Shown here: positions 17,954 through 29,533 of the stretch, in pieces
How positions within the stretch are numbered: the first letter of the stretch is position 1
Layout: every line of letters starts with the position of its first letter
Assembly (NCBI GenBank): GCA_031552535.1
Contig: JAVBMJ010000004.1
Location: 23,598 to 87,597, forward strand
Direction: 5' to 3'
Length of the DNA: 64,000 nt
Source: JAVBMJ01 sp031552535
Lineage (GTDB): Bacteria > Bacteroidota > Bacteroidia > Bacteroidales > Rikenellaceae
The notes under the pieces: model-generated
Database searches by the model: none
What the model saw: the letters and a program-made list of their open reading frames with translations, nothing else
What the model was told of the DNA's origin: nothing
Position numbers and translations under genes: made by a program

Positions 17954-19000
17954 TCAACCGAACATCGATTCCAGTTCCGGCCATGGGGTCTTCCGGATCC
18001 CGCAATCCCCTATGTCGTTTATAAGCACCAGGTTGATACGGTCTCCATCCGATTTCTTATCGTGCTGCAACGCCTTGAGCAGCCGCTTCATATTGACCTC
18101 GGTTTCGGTGGGCAGCCCCTGCTTGCGTATAGCTTCCAGTATGCGGTGAGCGTTTTGCGGCGCGAGCATGCCGAGGGTCGTGCTGGCTGAGACTATCATT
18201 GCCAGACCCGCCGCCACCGCCTCACCGTGAAGGTATTTGTCACTGCATTTTTCTATGGCATGGGCGAACGTGTGTCCCAGATTCAATTTACGCCTCACGC
18301 CGTGTTCATGCTCATCGTCGGCGACTATGGCGGCCTTTACGCGAATCGCGGCGAGTACGACTTTGGCCAGCAGTTGGTTATCCCGGCGGAAATCGTCGGC
18401 CGTATGGCTTTCGAACATCCCGAACAATCCGGTGTCGGCGATCACACCGGCCTTAAGTATCTCGGCCAGACCAGCCCGGAACTCCCTCTCGGGCAATGTC
18501 GAGAGCAGGGTCATATCGCACAACACGAAATCGGGCTGGTTGAATACCCCAATCATATTTTTGTACCCCTCGACGTTGACCCCGTTCTTGCCTCCCACGC
18601 TGGCATCGACCTGCGAAAGCAACGTAGTGGCCACAAAACCGAAATCTACACCCCGCATCCAGGTCGACGCCACAAATCCGGCTATATCGGTTACGATACC
18701 GCCTCCGAAACCCAGTATGAAACAATGGCGGTCGGCATCCATCTCTATCAGGCGGCGATATATCGAGTCGATTGTCGAAAGGGTTTTTATCGTCTCGCCC
18801 ATGCCTATTACTATGTGCTCATAACGGCGCACGATGTCGCTGTAGAGGCGGTCTACGCTGGCATCGGTAATGACTATAATGCGGCGGTCGGGTAAAAAAG
18901 CGTCGAGTTTCGATATCACGTCACCGACGACGATCTTCGACGGGCCTTTACCCTGGCGGGGTATTTCTATTATATTTTCCATGTTATACAAAATATTCAA
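17954..19000 (-). CDS. aroB: 3-dehydroquinate synthase
   Basis: A 348-residue enzyme of normal length that converts DAHP to 3-dehydroquinate, the second step of the shikimate pathway. Seen motifs include GFGGGIVTDIAGFVASTWMRG for NAD binding, TTLLSQVDASVGGKNGVN, EFRAGLAEILKAGVIAD and the metal ligand region LNLGHTFAHAIE. A second ATG at 18982 (MENIIEIP) would give 342 residues and is also possible. It has its own promoter about 65 bp upstream. Confidence 0.95.
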   Translation of the reverse strand: MNILYNMENIIEIPRQGKGPSKIVVGDVISKLDAFLPDRRIIVITDASVDRLYSDIVRRYEHIVIGMGETIKTLSTIDSIYRRLIEMDADRHCFILGFGGGIVTDIAGFVASTWMRGVDFGFVATTLLSQVDASVGGKNGVNVEGYKNMIGVFNQPDFVLCDMTLLSTLPEREFRAGLAEILKAGVIADTGLFGMFESHTADDFRRDNQLLAKVVLAAIRVKAAIVADDEHEHGVRRKLNLGHTFAHAIEKCSDKYLHGEAVAAGLAMIVSASTTLGMLAPQNAHRILEAIRKQGLPTETEVNMKRLLKALQHDKKSDGDRINLVLINDIGDCGIRKTPWPELESMFG

Positions 19001-19066
19001 GCGCTAAGAATCTGTCTGGTTTCCATCGGGAAATCAGGCCGGCTATAGGTTTTCGCCGCCGCAACA

Positions 19067-19096
19067 CAAAAATACCTTATTTTTTTGCGATACAAA
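19067..19096 (-). promoter_or_regulatory. Promoter for aroB
   Basis: On the minus strand TTTG (19096-19093) and TATTTTTG (19074-19067) are separated by 18 nt and lie about 65 bp before the start codon, a good match to the Bacteroidota consensus. Confidence 0.6.
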
Positions 19097-19211
19097 ATCC
19101 CGGCTAACCTTTTTCATAAGTTTTCTCTATCCGTGGTGTGTCAAAAGCATGCCCGGCTTTGTAAAAAATACCACCGGGAGAATGTCTCCGGTTTTTTTAG
19201 GAAGAATTTAT

Positions 19212-19219
19212 TAACTTTG
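19212..19219 (+). promoter_or_regulatory. -7 box directly in front of a sulfatase gene
   Basis: TAACTTTG matches the -7 consensus but ends only 5 nt before the annotated ATG at 19225. If used, the transcript would be nearly leaderless, or translation would begin at the GTG at 19240. No clear -33 element is present. Confidence 0.45.
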
Positions 19220-19224
19220 TCTCT

Positions 19225-20673
19225 ATGATCTATCGACATGTGCATTTTAAAGTGGCGGCTTTGGCTGCGGGGGGATTGGTGTCGTGCGCCGGAGACGAGC
19301 CACCGCGACCCAATATAATTTACATCGTGGCCGACGACCTGGGCTATGGCGACCCGGGGTGTTACGGGCAGAAGTTGATAGCCACGCCCAATATCGACCG
19401 TATGGCGGCCGAGGGGATGCTTTTCACGCAGCATTATGCCGGATGCACGGTCAGCGCCCCGTCGCGCTCATCGCTGATGACAGGCCTGCACACAGGCCAC
19501 ACCCCGATACGGGGTAACCTCGAACACAAACCCGAAGGCCAGAAGCCGCTCCCGGCAGACACTTACACTATTGCAGAGATGTTGCGGGATGCGGGTTACG
19601 CCACGGGATGTTTCGGTAAATGGGGCCTGGGTTACCCCGGATCGGAAGGGGCTCCAGAAAACCAGGGATTCGACGAATTCTACGGCTACAACTGCCAGCG
19701 TATGGCACATAACTACTACCCTTACCGTTTGTGGCATAACGGCGATACGGTGTGGTTGGCCGCAAATGCGGGAGCGGGAAGGGGCGACTATTCGCAAGAC
19801 CTCATACAACGCAAAGCGCTAGATTTTATCGGGGCAAAAAGGGATAAACCGTTCTTCGCCATGCTGACCTACGTTATCCCCCATGCGGAACTTGTAAACC
19901 CCGACGACAGTATAATGGCCTCTTACAGGGACCGTTTCCCCGAGACCCCGTATGAGGGTGTCGACAGCGGCCCGTCGTTCAAACTGGGCGGGTATTGCAG
20001 CACGCCGCATCCCAGGGCCGATTTTGCAGCCATGGTCACCCGCCTCGACGCCTATGTGGGCGAGGTATTGGCACTTCTGAAAGACTCGGGCCTCGACCGG
20101 AATACCATAGTGTTGTTTACCAGTGATAACGGCCCGCACCGCGAGGGGGGCGCCGATCCCGATTTCTTCCGCAGTTACGGCCCGTTGCGGGGAGTGAAAC
20201 GAGATCTTTACGAGGGTGGCATACGGGTGCCGCTGATCGTGCGTTATCCTGCAGTGGTGGAGCGCGGCGCGGTGAGCGACCTTCCATGCGCATTCTGGGA
20301 CGCGATGCCTACATTGGCTACACTGGCCGGTGCCGTTGTTCCCGCAACCGACGGGATCTCGATATGGCCTACCCTGGCAGGCAAAACCGGGGAACAACAA
20401 CAGCACAGCCATTTTTTCTGGGAATTCCACGAGGAAGGAGGCAAGATGGCTGTCCGTAAAGGGAACTGGAAAGGCGTCCTGCTCGACATAAACGATCCGG
20501 CGAAGATGCGCATGGAACTTTACGACCTGTCTGATGATCTGCATGAAGATCACGATGTGGCAGCCTCAAACCCCGGCATTGTGGCCGATATGTGGCGGAT
20601 CATGTGTGATGAACACACCCCGTCCCCGCAATTCCCATTCACCTTGCCTGCCGCTCCTGTTTCGCGCAGGTAA
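19225..20673 (+). CDS. Sulfatase of family S1, serine type, lipoprotein
   Basis: A 482-residue protein. A short signal ends in LVS then Cys21, a lipoprotein site. The sulfatase signature is VSAPSRSSLMTG, in which Ser77 would be converted to formylglycine; metal ligands include D37-D38 (VADDLGYGD), and GKWGLG and TSDNGPHREGG follow. It hydrolyses sulfate esters, with substrate unknown. An alternative GTG start at 19240 would leave a compact signal peptide and better suit the promoter position. The gene stands alone, outside the long leftward operon that encodes three more sulfatases. Confidence 0.92.
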   Translation: MIYRHVHFKVAALAAGGLVSCAGDEPPRPNIIYIVADDLGYGDPGCYGQKLIATPNIDRMAAEGMLFTQHYAGCTVSAPSRSSLMTGLHTGHTPIRGNLEHKPEGQKPLPADTYTIAEMLRDAGYATGCFGKWGLGYPGSEGAPENQGFDEFYGYNCQRMAHNYYPYRLWHNGDTVWLAANAGAGRGDYSQDLIQRKALDFIGAKRDKPFFAMLTYVIPHAELVNPDDSIMASYRDRFPETPYEGVDSGPSFKLGGYCSTPHPRADFAAMVTRLDAYVGEVLALLKDSGLDRNTIVLFTSDNGPHREGGADPDFFRSYGPLRGVKRDLYEGGIRVPLIVRYPAVVERGAVSDLPCAFWDAMPTLATLAGAVVPATDGISIWPTLAGKTGEQQQHSHFFWEFHEEGGKMAVRKGNWKGVLLDINDPAKMRMELYDLSDDLHEDHDVAASNPGIVADMWRIMCDEHTPSPQFPFTLPAAPVSRR

Positions 20674-20967
20674 AAATCGGGTAAAAGCTGCTGCGTTACA
20701 GTAGAAATGGGGAAAGTGTGACTATATTTGCATGGAAATTGCGGGGATGTTTCCCGGTAAAAACTGCTGCTACATCTTACTCTGACGATAGCGTGCATGT
20801 GGCCGAACTCCCCCACGGTTTACGTGAGGCGATATAATTGTAATACGGATCGTTTTTTACGGTCCGGCAAAAGCCGCCCGGTGCGGGTCGTGGATAAGGA
20901 CCCGTAAGGTTGCGGTTTAAAGGAACGGTAGAACAGATATTCTTATCCATAACAGGCATTAAATGAG
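20674..20967 (+). other. Leader region upstream of sppA
   Basis: In these 294 bp the only promoter-like signal is TATATTTG at 20723-20730, a -7 match without a clear -33 element, about 240 bp before sppA. A 17-codon frame opens at 20732 just after it, but nothing else supports it as a gene. Confidence 0.3.
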
Positions 20968-22743
20968 ATGAATTTTGCAAAAACTTTCTGGGCGGCGTTA
21001 CTGGCGTTCGTCGTGGCCAACATAGTGTTGGCAATTATAGGGGTTATGATGCTTGCCGGCTTTGTGGCGGCATTGGGATCATTCTCTGCGACTAAAGTGG
21101 CGGTCGTGGCTCCTCGCTCGGTCCTTAAGATCGATCTCAGCGAGTTGGTCGAGGACGCGCATGCGGCATCTCCCCTGCATGGGTTCGACTTTATGAGCAT
21201 GAAGATGAAGAAAAGCCACAAACTTATAGACGTCCTCGATGCTATAGACCGGGCGGCCTACGACGACCGTATCAAAGGTATATACCTTACGGGCGGGATA
21301 TGTAATGTCTCATCGCCTGAGGAGTTGCGAAGCGCCATTCTTAAATTCAAGGAATCGGATAAATTCGTGGTGGCCTATAACGAGGTGTCGAGCAAATATA
21401 ACTACTGGATGTGTTCGGTTGCCGACCGCGTGTTGCTCAACCCCGAGGGCATGATAGAGTGGATGGGCCTTTCGTCGAGTGTGATGTTCTTCAAGGGGAC
21501 GCTCGAAAAACTGGGTGCGGAAGTGGATATTCTGCGCCACGGATCGTTCAAGTCGGCTGTCGAACCGTTTTACCTCGATGGCATGAGCCGCGAAAGCAGG
21601 TTGCAGATGGATGCTTTGCTCGGTTCGATGTGGGGTAAAATGGTAGGTGACGTGGCCAGGTCGCGCGGGCTGGATTCGGCGGACCTGATAGATTACGCCG
21701 ACAGATTATCGATATATTCCGCTGAAAAAGCGGTAGAGTTAGGGCTTGCCGACAGTTTGGTCTATCAGGACCAGGTAAATAGCCTCCTTTCGGAGATGAG
21801 CGGCGGACAGGCTGACGGCAAACCGGAGATCGTGTCGATGCACAACTTTATAAGCGCACGCCAAAGTCCGGGGCGTATCTCGAAGAATAAGGTGGCATTG
21901 ATATATATCAACGGGCAGATCATGGACGGTGAGAGTGGCGACGGATATGTCGGCGGCGCCACGATAGCCGCCAAACTGGAGAAGGTCAGGAAAGACGCGA
22001 AGGTTAAGAGTGTGGTTGTGCGGGTCAATTCTCCCGGAGGAAGTGCGCTGGCGTCGGAAGTTATGCTTCGCGAGATGGCGTTGTTGAGAGCCGAAAAACC
22101 TGTAGTCGTTTCGATGGGCGACATGGCTGCTTCCGGAGGGTATTATGTGGCATGCCAGGCCGATGCCATTCTCGCCAATCAGACTACGATAACCGGTTCG
22201 ATAGGGGTGTTCGGGGTCATGCTCAACGCGAAGAAAGGGTTGAGGGATAAGTTGGGCGTCACGGTCGATGTGTCGAAGACCAATCCGTCGGCGGATCTGG
22301 GTTTAGGGATGTTCTACAGGAGCCTTACGGACCCGGAAAGGGAATTCATGATGCGCCAGATAGAGAAGGTGTATTCGACGTTCGTGGGCCATGTGGCCGC
22401 AGGGCGTAACCTCACCGTCGCCGAAGTCGATGCCATAGGTCAGGGACGTGTGTGGTCGGGTGTCGACGCACTGTCGATCGGGCTTATCGACGGTTTCGGC
22501 GGGCTGATGGACGCCATCCACCTGGCAGCGGACAGGGCCGGGATAGCCGACGATTACCGCATCTATCAGGTAACCGATGCCGAAGACCAGTGGACGATGC
22601 TTCTCCGCACGCTTTCCGAGATGGAGGAGATGAAAATGCGGTCGCAGTTGGGTGATCTTTTCACACAATACAAACAGGTTGACAACCTGCTGAAGATACG
22701 TGGAGTACAGGCGTTGATGCCCTACTCGATAGAGATAAACTGA
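20968..22743 (+). CDS. sppA: Signal peptide peptidase SppA, 67-kDa type
   Basis: A 591-residue serine protease with one N-terminal membrane helix (about residues 5-30) and two S49 peptidase repeats. The catalytic pair is visible in the expected places: the lysine in RHGSFKSAVEPF (K195) and the serine in GDMAASGGYY (S389), matching the Lys/Ser dyad of E. coli SppA. It breaks down cleaved signal peptides in the inner membrane. The gene is transcribed alone and is followed by a strong terminator. Confidence 0.95.
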   Translation: MNFAKTFWAALLAFVVANIVLAIIGVMMLAGFVAALGSFSATKVAVVAPRSVLKIDLSELVEDAHAASPLHGFDFMSMKMKKSHKLIDVLDAIDRAAYDDRIKGIYLTGGICNVSSPEELRSAILKFKESDKFVVAYNEVSSKYNYWMCSVADRVLLNPEGMIEWMGLSSSVMFFKGTLEKLGAEVDILRHGSFKSAVEPFYLDGMSRESRLQMDALLGSMWGKMVGDVARSRGLDSADLIDYADRLSIYSAEKAVELGLADSLVYQDQVNSLLSEMSGGQADGKPEIVSMHNFISARQSPGRISKNKVALIYINGQIMDGESGDGYVGGATIAAKLEKVRKDAKVKSVVVRVNSPGGSALASEVMLREMALLRAEKPVVVSMGDMAASGGYYVACQADAILANQTTITGSIGVFGVMLNAKKGLRDKLGVTVDVSKTNPSADLGLGMFYRSLTDPEREFMMRQIEKVYSTFVGHVAAGRNLTVAEVDAIGQGRVWSGVDALSIGLIDGFGGLMDAIHLAADRAGIADDYRIYQVTDAEDQWTMLLRTLSEMEEMKMRSQLGDLFTQYKQVDNLLKIRGVQALMPYSIEIN

Positions 22744-22800
22744 TACTGCCGTAAAACGGTCCGGATTCTGTGTGTGTACACAGGCCGATATGCCATAAAT

Positions 22801-22828
22801 CGGGGCTTCCTGCATGCAGGAAGCCCCG
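22801..22828. terminator. Perfect 28-bp palindrome, bidirectional terminator
   Basis: Two 14-base arms (22801-22814, 22815-22828) are fully complementary and GC-rich, followed on the plus strand by a T-rich stretch. It lies between the convergent sppA and SusD genes and would end the long leftward operon. Confidence 0.85.
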
Positions 22829-22854
22829 AACTGTTTTAATTCACAGGAGTCTGT

Positions 22855-24636
<1,782 letters not shown>

Positions 24637-24656
24637 AACGGTTGGTGCTTTAATGG

Positions 24657-27600
24657 TTAGAATTTTATATCGGCTCCAAACGAGAAGATCGTTTGCGAGA
24701 AGTACGATTTCCCGTTTCCGCGGCGGCCTTTATCGGCGGTTTCGGGGTCGAGCGGGGTGTGGAAGTTTTTGGCTGTTATCGTCCAGAGGTTTTCGCCCGA
24801 GAAGAATATCCTTATGTTCTGCATGTATATCTTGTCCATCCACTTTTTGGGAAAAGTGTATCCCACCTGCAGATTCTTGAGGCGCGCATAGGCACCGTTT
24901 TGCATGTATTTGGTTTGCACCTGCTGGTTTTTGGCGTTACGAGTAGCCGTACGGTAAGGCTTTGGGAAATAGGGGTCTATGTTGTTTATTCCCAGACCTG
25001 AATAAATAGTCTCCACTCCTCCGGCACTGTTCCTTATGACCTGTTCTTTGTCACGGAAGTAGTCCATGTGTACCGGGAAAAGGTTCTCCTGCCCCGAGTT
25101 GCCGAAGCCCCAGAACATCGAGCCTGTGAGGAACATGTCGCGTTTGAGTACTCCCTGCCAGAGCATCGAAAAGTCGAATCCCTTGTATTGGGCGCCGAAG
25201 TTCAGGCCGAATTGGTAGCGCGGCGTGGTGTTGCCGATGATCTTGCGGTCGCCGGGGTTGAAAACCGTGTTGTCGCCGGCGGAGATTCCTGCCACACCGT
25301 CGAGGTCTTTGTAGCGGATGTCGCCTATCTGCCATGCTTCGTTCGAGAAGTACGACTGGCTCTTGTCGGCGGTTATCCTGTCGGCCTCTTCCTGGGTGTA
25401 GATGAATCCATCGGTCTCGAAGCCCCATATTTCGCCTATCACTTTTCCTTCGTAATCGGTGGTAAGTATCTTGGTGGGGTTGTTGAACCGGGTCACCACG
25501 CTCTGGTAGTCCGACACCATGGCGCTTACGTTGTAGATGAAATCTTTCCCTATCGTGCTGCGCCAGCCCACACTAAGTTCCCATCCGCGTGTGCGCAGGG
25601 TCGAGTTGTTGGCTTTGGGCAATGTCGCACCGAGAGTCGCCGGACGGGCTTCGGCCGGACCCAGGCGGTCGCGGGTCATACGCTGGTAGATGTCGGCCGT
25701 GAGGGTGAAGCGGTTTTTAAACGCGGCAATATCGATCCCTATGTCGGCAGTCTCGGATGTCTCCCATGTCAGGTTGGGATTTATCTCCTGGGGAGCCGTG
25801 GTGTAGTCGGGGCGCGAGCCATTGATGATCCATCCGAGGTTGGAGTTGGTTCCCAGCAGCGGCAGGTCCTGGTAAGCGGCCACATTCTGGTTACCGATCT
25901 GTCCCCACGAAGCACGCAGTTTGAGCATGTCGATCACTTTGACATGTTTCTTCATGAAATTCTCTTTTGCGATGTTCCATCCGGCGGAGAATGACGGGAA
26001 GGTGCCCCAGGCATGGTCTTTGGCAAATTTCGAAGTACCGTCGTAACGCATATTGGCCTCGAACAGGTAGCGCTCCTTGTAATTGTAACCGAAACGCGCG
26101 AATATGCCCTGTGTTGCCCACCAGTTCAGTTCGTCTCCGAGGGTTATTTCGCCCGTGGATGTCGAGAACGACGGAACGCTGTTGGATATGATTCCCTTTT
26201 TCGTACCGCTTATGGCCTCGTCCTGGCTGTCTTCGTACTGGAAGCCGGCCATCAGGTGGAAGTTATGGGCTTTGTTGATGCTGAAATCGTAGGAGGAGTA
26301 TATGTTTGTCGTATAGTATGCTTTTGCTGTTTGGGTTTTGGCTATGTTCGGAGGAATGGTGGTCCCGGATGCGGAAAGAGAACCGTCTACCTTATCTTCA
26401 TATACGGTGAACTCCGCGCGCTCCCACTGCCAGTTCTCGATACGGAACGAGAAGTCGGCATTCAGTTTCCAGTTCTTGGTGAAATTGATCTGTGTCGCCA
26501 ATCTCTGGGTGAATGAATTTCCAATGTTCGTTTCGGTTCCGGCGTCCTGTGTCCAGGGCACTTTAGATTGTATCGTATAGTAGCCGTTGGGTGTTTTAAG
26601 GGCCTGGAAAGGCGGGGTGCGGGCCAGCTGGTGCATCAACAGGTCGTAGTTCCCCTGCGAGTCGTATGCGGGGAATTCCCTGTTGGTGCGGCTGTATAAC
26701 GTGTTGGATGAGAAAGTCCACCAATTTGTAAGATTTGCGTCGAACTTCGAGTTGAGGTTCAGACGGCTGTACTTGTCGGTGCCATACTTGATAAGTCCAT
26801 CGTCGGCATAGTGGCCTACCGACACCATGTAGCGTACATCTTTCGTACCGCCCTGTACCTGGAAATTCTGCTGGTTGCGCTTTCCGAATCCTCCGAAGTA
26901 CTCGTCATACCAGTCGTAATTGGCATTGCCTGCATGCCAGTTGCCATTGGGCAGGGGTACTGTTTCGGGAAGCGTCGGGTCGGCCATATATGCCAGTATG
27001 CGGTCGACGTGGTCGTCTTTGTAGGGCTGGGCCGCTCCGGAGTTTATCCCCGCTTCATTGACGGCGAGCGCATAAGTGTATGAGTCGACCATCGACGGCA
27101 TGCGGCACGCCTTGGTGTAAGATTGCTGGAAGTTGAATGTTACCGTGGGCTTCGATATACGGCCGGCTTTGGTGGTTATCAATATGACACCGTAGGTGGC
27201 GCGCGCACCGTAGATTGCCGACGCGGCGGCGTCTTTCAATACCGATATCGACTCGATATCGGCGGGGTTCAGGCGGTTCATGTCCCCTTCCACTCCATCG
27301 ATGAGCACATAAGCCGACCCCTGTCCGCGGACGCTGAAGTCGAGTTGTGCGCCCGGTTCGAAACCGTATTCGCCCGTCGTGAAGCCCGTAAGACCCGGAA
27401 CCTGGCCCTGGAGCAACATCGACACCGACGTTGCCGAACGGTCGGCAAGGGCGTCACCCTTGATCTGGTCGACGGCACCGGTCAGGTTGACCTTCTTTTG
27501 GGTACCGTAGCCCACGACAACCACATCGTCGACCAGTGTGGCCTCCTCTTCTATCACAAACGAGTACACGTCGCGCTTATCGACGGTGAATTCATTGTCT

Positions 27601-27905
27601 TTGAATCCGATCATCGTTACCGAGATGATCTCTCCCTCGGCGGCCCTGAGCGAGAACCGTCCCCGGGCATCGGTGGTTGTACCCCGGTTGGTACCTTTGA
27701 TCAGGACCACCACTCCGGCCAGCGGGTGGTTTTCGCTGGTTAAGACCGTTCCCGATATCTGTTTTTCTTTTGCCTGTCCAAACGCAGGAGTGCTCCATAC
27801 CGAAAGCAGGCAGGAGAGGATGATGACAGGAAATACGATCAGTTGCCGGGTGCGGCCCCTGACTCGTGTAGTTCCATTCGCAATGGCTTCAGTTTTGGGT
27901 TTCAT
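24657..27905 (-). CDS. SusC-like TonB-dependent receptor
   Basis: A 1082-residue outer-membrane receptor. An unusually long N-terminus (about 25 polar residues) precedes the signal helix (LIVFPVIILSCLLSVWSTPAFG). The carboxypeptidase-like domain is at about 50-130 (ISGTVLTSENHPLAGVVVLIKGT), a TonB box-like ATLVDDVVVVGYGTQKK follows, then the plug (YVLIDGVEGDMNRLNP, SVLKDAAASAIYGARATYG) and a barrel ending TIFSFGADIKF. It imports the oligosaccharide released at the cell surface. It is coupled to the SusD gene downstream and follows three sulfatase genes, so its ligand is probably a sulfated glycan (inferred). Confidence 0.96.
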   Translation of the reverse strand: MKPKTEAIANGTTRVRGRTRQLIVFPVIILSCLLSVWSTPAFGQAKEKQISGTVLTSENHPLAGVVVLIKGTNRGTTTDARGRFSLRAAEGEIISVTMIGFKDNEFTVDKRDVYSFVIEEEATLVDDVVVVGYGTQKKVNLTGAVDQIKGDALADRSATSVSMLLQGQVPGLTGFTTGEYGFEPGAQLDFSVRGQGSAYVLIDGVEGDMNRLNPADIESISVLKDAAASAIYGARATYGVILITTKAGRISKPTVTFNFQQSYTKACRMPSMVDSYTYALAVNEAGINSGAAQPYKDDHVDRILAYMADPTLPETVPLPNGNWHAGNANYDWYDEYFGGFGKRNQQNFQVQGGTKDVRYMVSVGHYADDGLIKYGTDKYSRLNLNSKFDANLTNWWTFSSNTLYSRTNREFPAYDSQGNYDLLMHQLARTPPFQALKTPNGYYTIQSKVPWTQDAGTETNIGNSFTQRLATQINFTKNWKLNADFSFRIENWQWERAEFTVYEDKVDGSLSASGTTIPPNIAKTQTAKAYYTTNIYSSYDFSINKAHNFHLMAGFQYEDSQDEAISGTKKGIISNSVPSFSTSTGEITLGDELNWWATQGIFARFGYNYKERYLFEANMRYDGTSKFAKDHAWGTFPSFSAGWNIAKENFMKKHVKVIDMLKLRASWGQIGNQNVAAYQDLPLLGTNSNLGWIINGSRPDYTTAPQEINPNLTWETSETADIGIDIAAFKNRFTLTADIYQRMTRDRLGPAEARPATLGATLPKANNSTLRTRGWELSVGWRSTIGKDFIYNVSAMVSDYQSVVTRFNNPTKILTTDYEGKVIGEIWGFETDGFIYTQEEADRITADKSQSYFSNEAWQIGDIRYKDLDGVAGISAGDNTVFNPGDRKIIGNTTPRYQFGLNFGAQYKGFDFSMLWQGVLKRDMFLTGSMFWGFGNSGQENLFPVHMDYFRDKEQVIRNSAGGVETIYSGLGINNIDPYFPKPYRTATRNAKNQQVQTKYMQNGAYARLKNLQVGYTFPKKWMDKIYMQNIRIFFSGENLWTITAKNFHTPLDPETADKGRRGNGKSYFSQTIFSFGADIKF

Positions 27906-27967
27906 AATATAAAAGGTTGATTAGGTTGTTTGAAGTTATATGTCGTCAATGGTGCCGATGCGGCGCG

Positions 27968-29527
27968 TTACGGAAAATCTCCCGGCGTATCGTAGCCCGT
28001 TATCCGGGCGGCCTGTCTCCATTTGGCCGCGGAATCGTTGTTTTGGGGCTTTCCGGGAGAGGTACGTCCGTTTTTTATGGCTGAGATCATTGCGCCACGC
28101 AACCGCCCGGCCACTTCGGGGTATGTGTCGAAGACATTGTTGCGTTCCCCCGGGTCGTTTTCCATGTTGTAGAGTTGCAACGACGGCAGTGTGGCTATAT
28201 ATTCGTCGTTGCGTCCCGGCCGGGGATAGCTCCAGCCGCCGGAATCGGGGGCGAAAAGCAGTTTCCAGCGACCGCTTCGGATCGTGAAACTGCCGTTTAT
28301 GGAGTGGTGCACGGTATATTCGCGAATAGGTCGCTGTGAAGCCGTTTCAGCGAATAACGGAAGAAGGTCGAAACTGTCCTCCCCCTCATTATCCTTAAGG
28401 CGGCACCCTGTTGCCGAAGCGATAGTGGCCATGAAGTCGGTCAGGCAGACCGTCTGGTCTATGCGGTGCTGCTCAATGGTGCCGGGCCAGTTCACTATAC
28501 ATGGAACGCGGTGGCCGCCTTCGAAGAGATCGGCTTTATGGCCGCGGTAGATGTAACTCGGGAAATGCCCCGCCGCCTCAAGTTCGGGAATGTGTGCTGC
28601 GGGGCTGCACCCGTTATCGGCAGTGAATACTATCATCGTGTTACGGGCCGCGCCAGCTTTATCCGCTGCCCCGGCTATACGGCCCACCATCGCGTCGACC
28701 ATCATCACGAAGTCGGCATAGGCGTTGAGTCCCGACCGGCCTTCAAACGCCGCGGAGGGTATTATCGGGGTGTGCGGGGCAGGCAAAGGCAGATAGAGAA
28801 AAAACGGCTTGCCGCTACGTGCCCTTTCGGAGATGTATGTTTCGGCCCGCGATATTAAATTTTCGAGCACATCGCCGTGCCGGAAGTCGGCTCCGGTTGG
28901 GCCTTTGCGCCAGAAGGCTAACCCTTTGCTTTCGGTCTCGCGGTCGGGCGGGGCTGTGACACGGTCATTCTCGACATAGACATACGGAGGCATGTCGAGT
29001 GATGCGCTGATGCCGTAGAAGTAGTCGAACCCTGCGGTCGTCGGGCCGGCCTGAATCGGTTTAGTAAAATCGACAGAATCGATCCCACGCTCCACGCCGT
29101 GCCATGTCCATCCCAGGTGCCATTTCCCGATGCAGGCCGTGTGGTATCCAGCTCCCCGCAGCATCGACGCCACGGTGGTACGTCCCTGGGCTATCAACGG
29201 GGCGCTGTATCCGTTGCCAACGCCGCTTTTGAGCGTGGTGCGCCATGCATAGCGCCCGGTAAGCACAGCGTAGCGTGATGGTGTGCTTACAGATGAGGAC
29301 GAATGGGCATCGGTAAAGACGGCTCCCGACCGTGCCAGACGGTCGATGTTCGGCGTTTTAATTCCTGATTGCGGATTCAATGCCGACACGTCGCCGTAAC
29401 CCATGTCGTCGGCCAGTATGAAAATGACATTGGGCTGCCGTGACGCCGCTTCCACCTCGGTCCGGGAAGCACATAGTGCCGCCGGAACGAGTGCCGCCAC
29501 AGTCATATTATATATCGCGGGTTTCAT
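27968..29527 (-). CDS. Sulfatase of family S1, serine type (first of three, 3'-most)
   Basis: A 519-residue exported protein (signal MKPAIYNMTVAALVPAALCA). Active-site motif SSVSTPSRYAVLTGRYAW places the formylglycine precursor at Ser81. Metal and sulfate-binding residues are in ILADDMGYGD (D40-D41), GKWHLGW, FTADNG and HKADLFEGGHRVP. It removes sulfate from sugars in the periplasm; position specificity cannot be read from the sequence. It lies 6 bp after the next sulfatase gene and 62 bp before SusC. Ser-type sulfatases need an anaerobic maturation enzyme (radical SAM), which is not encoded in this window. Confidence 0.94.
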   Translation of the reverse strand: MKPAIYNMTVAALVPAALCASRTEVEAASRQPNVIFILADDMGYGDVSALNPQSGIKTPNIDRLARSGAVFTDAHSSSSVSTPSRYAVLTGRYAWRTTLKSGVGNGYSAPLIAQGRTTVASMLRGAGYHTACIGKWHLGWTWHGVERGIDSVDFTKPIQAGPTTAGFDYFYGISASLDMPPYVYVENDRVTAPPDRETESKGLAFWRKGPTGADFRHGDVLENLISRAETYISERARSGKPFFLYLPLPAPHTPIIPSAAFEGRSGLNAYADFVMMVDAMVGRIAGAADKAGAARNTMIVFTADNGCSPAAHIPELEAAGHFPSYIYRGHKADLFEGGHRVPCIVNWPGTIEQHRIDQTVCLTDFMATIASATGCRLKDNEGEDSFDLLPLFAETASQRPIREYTVHHSINGSFTIRSGRWKLLFAPDSGGWSYPRPGRNDEYIATLPSLQLYNMENDPGERNNVFDTYPEVAGRLRGAMISAIKNGRTSPGKPQNNDSAAKWRQAARITGYDTPGDFP

Positions 29528-29533
29528 CCTGTC

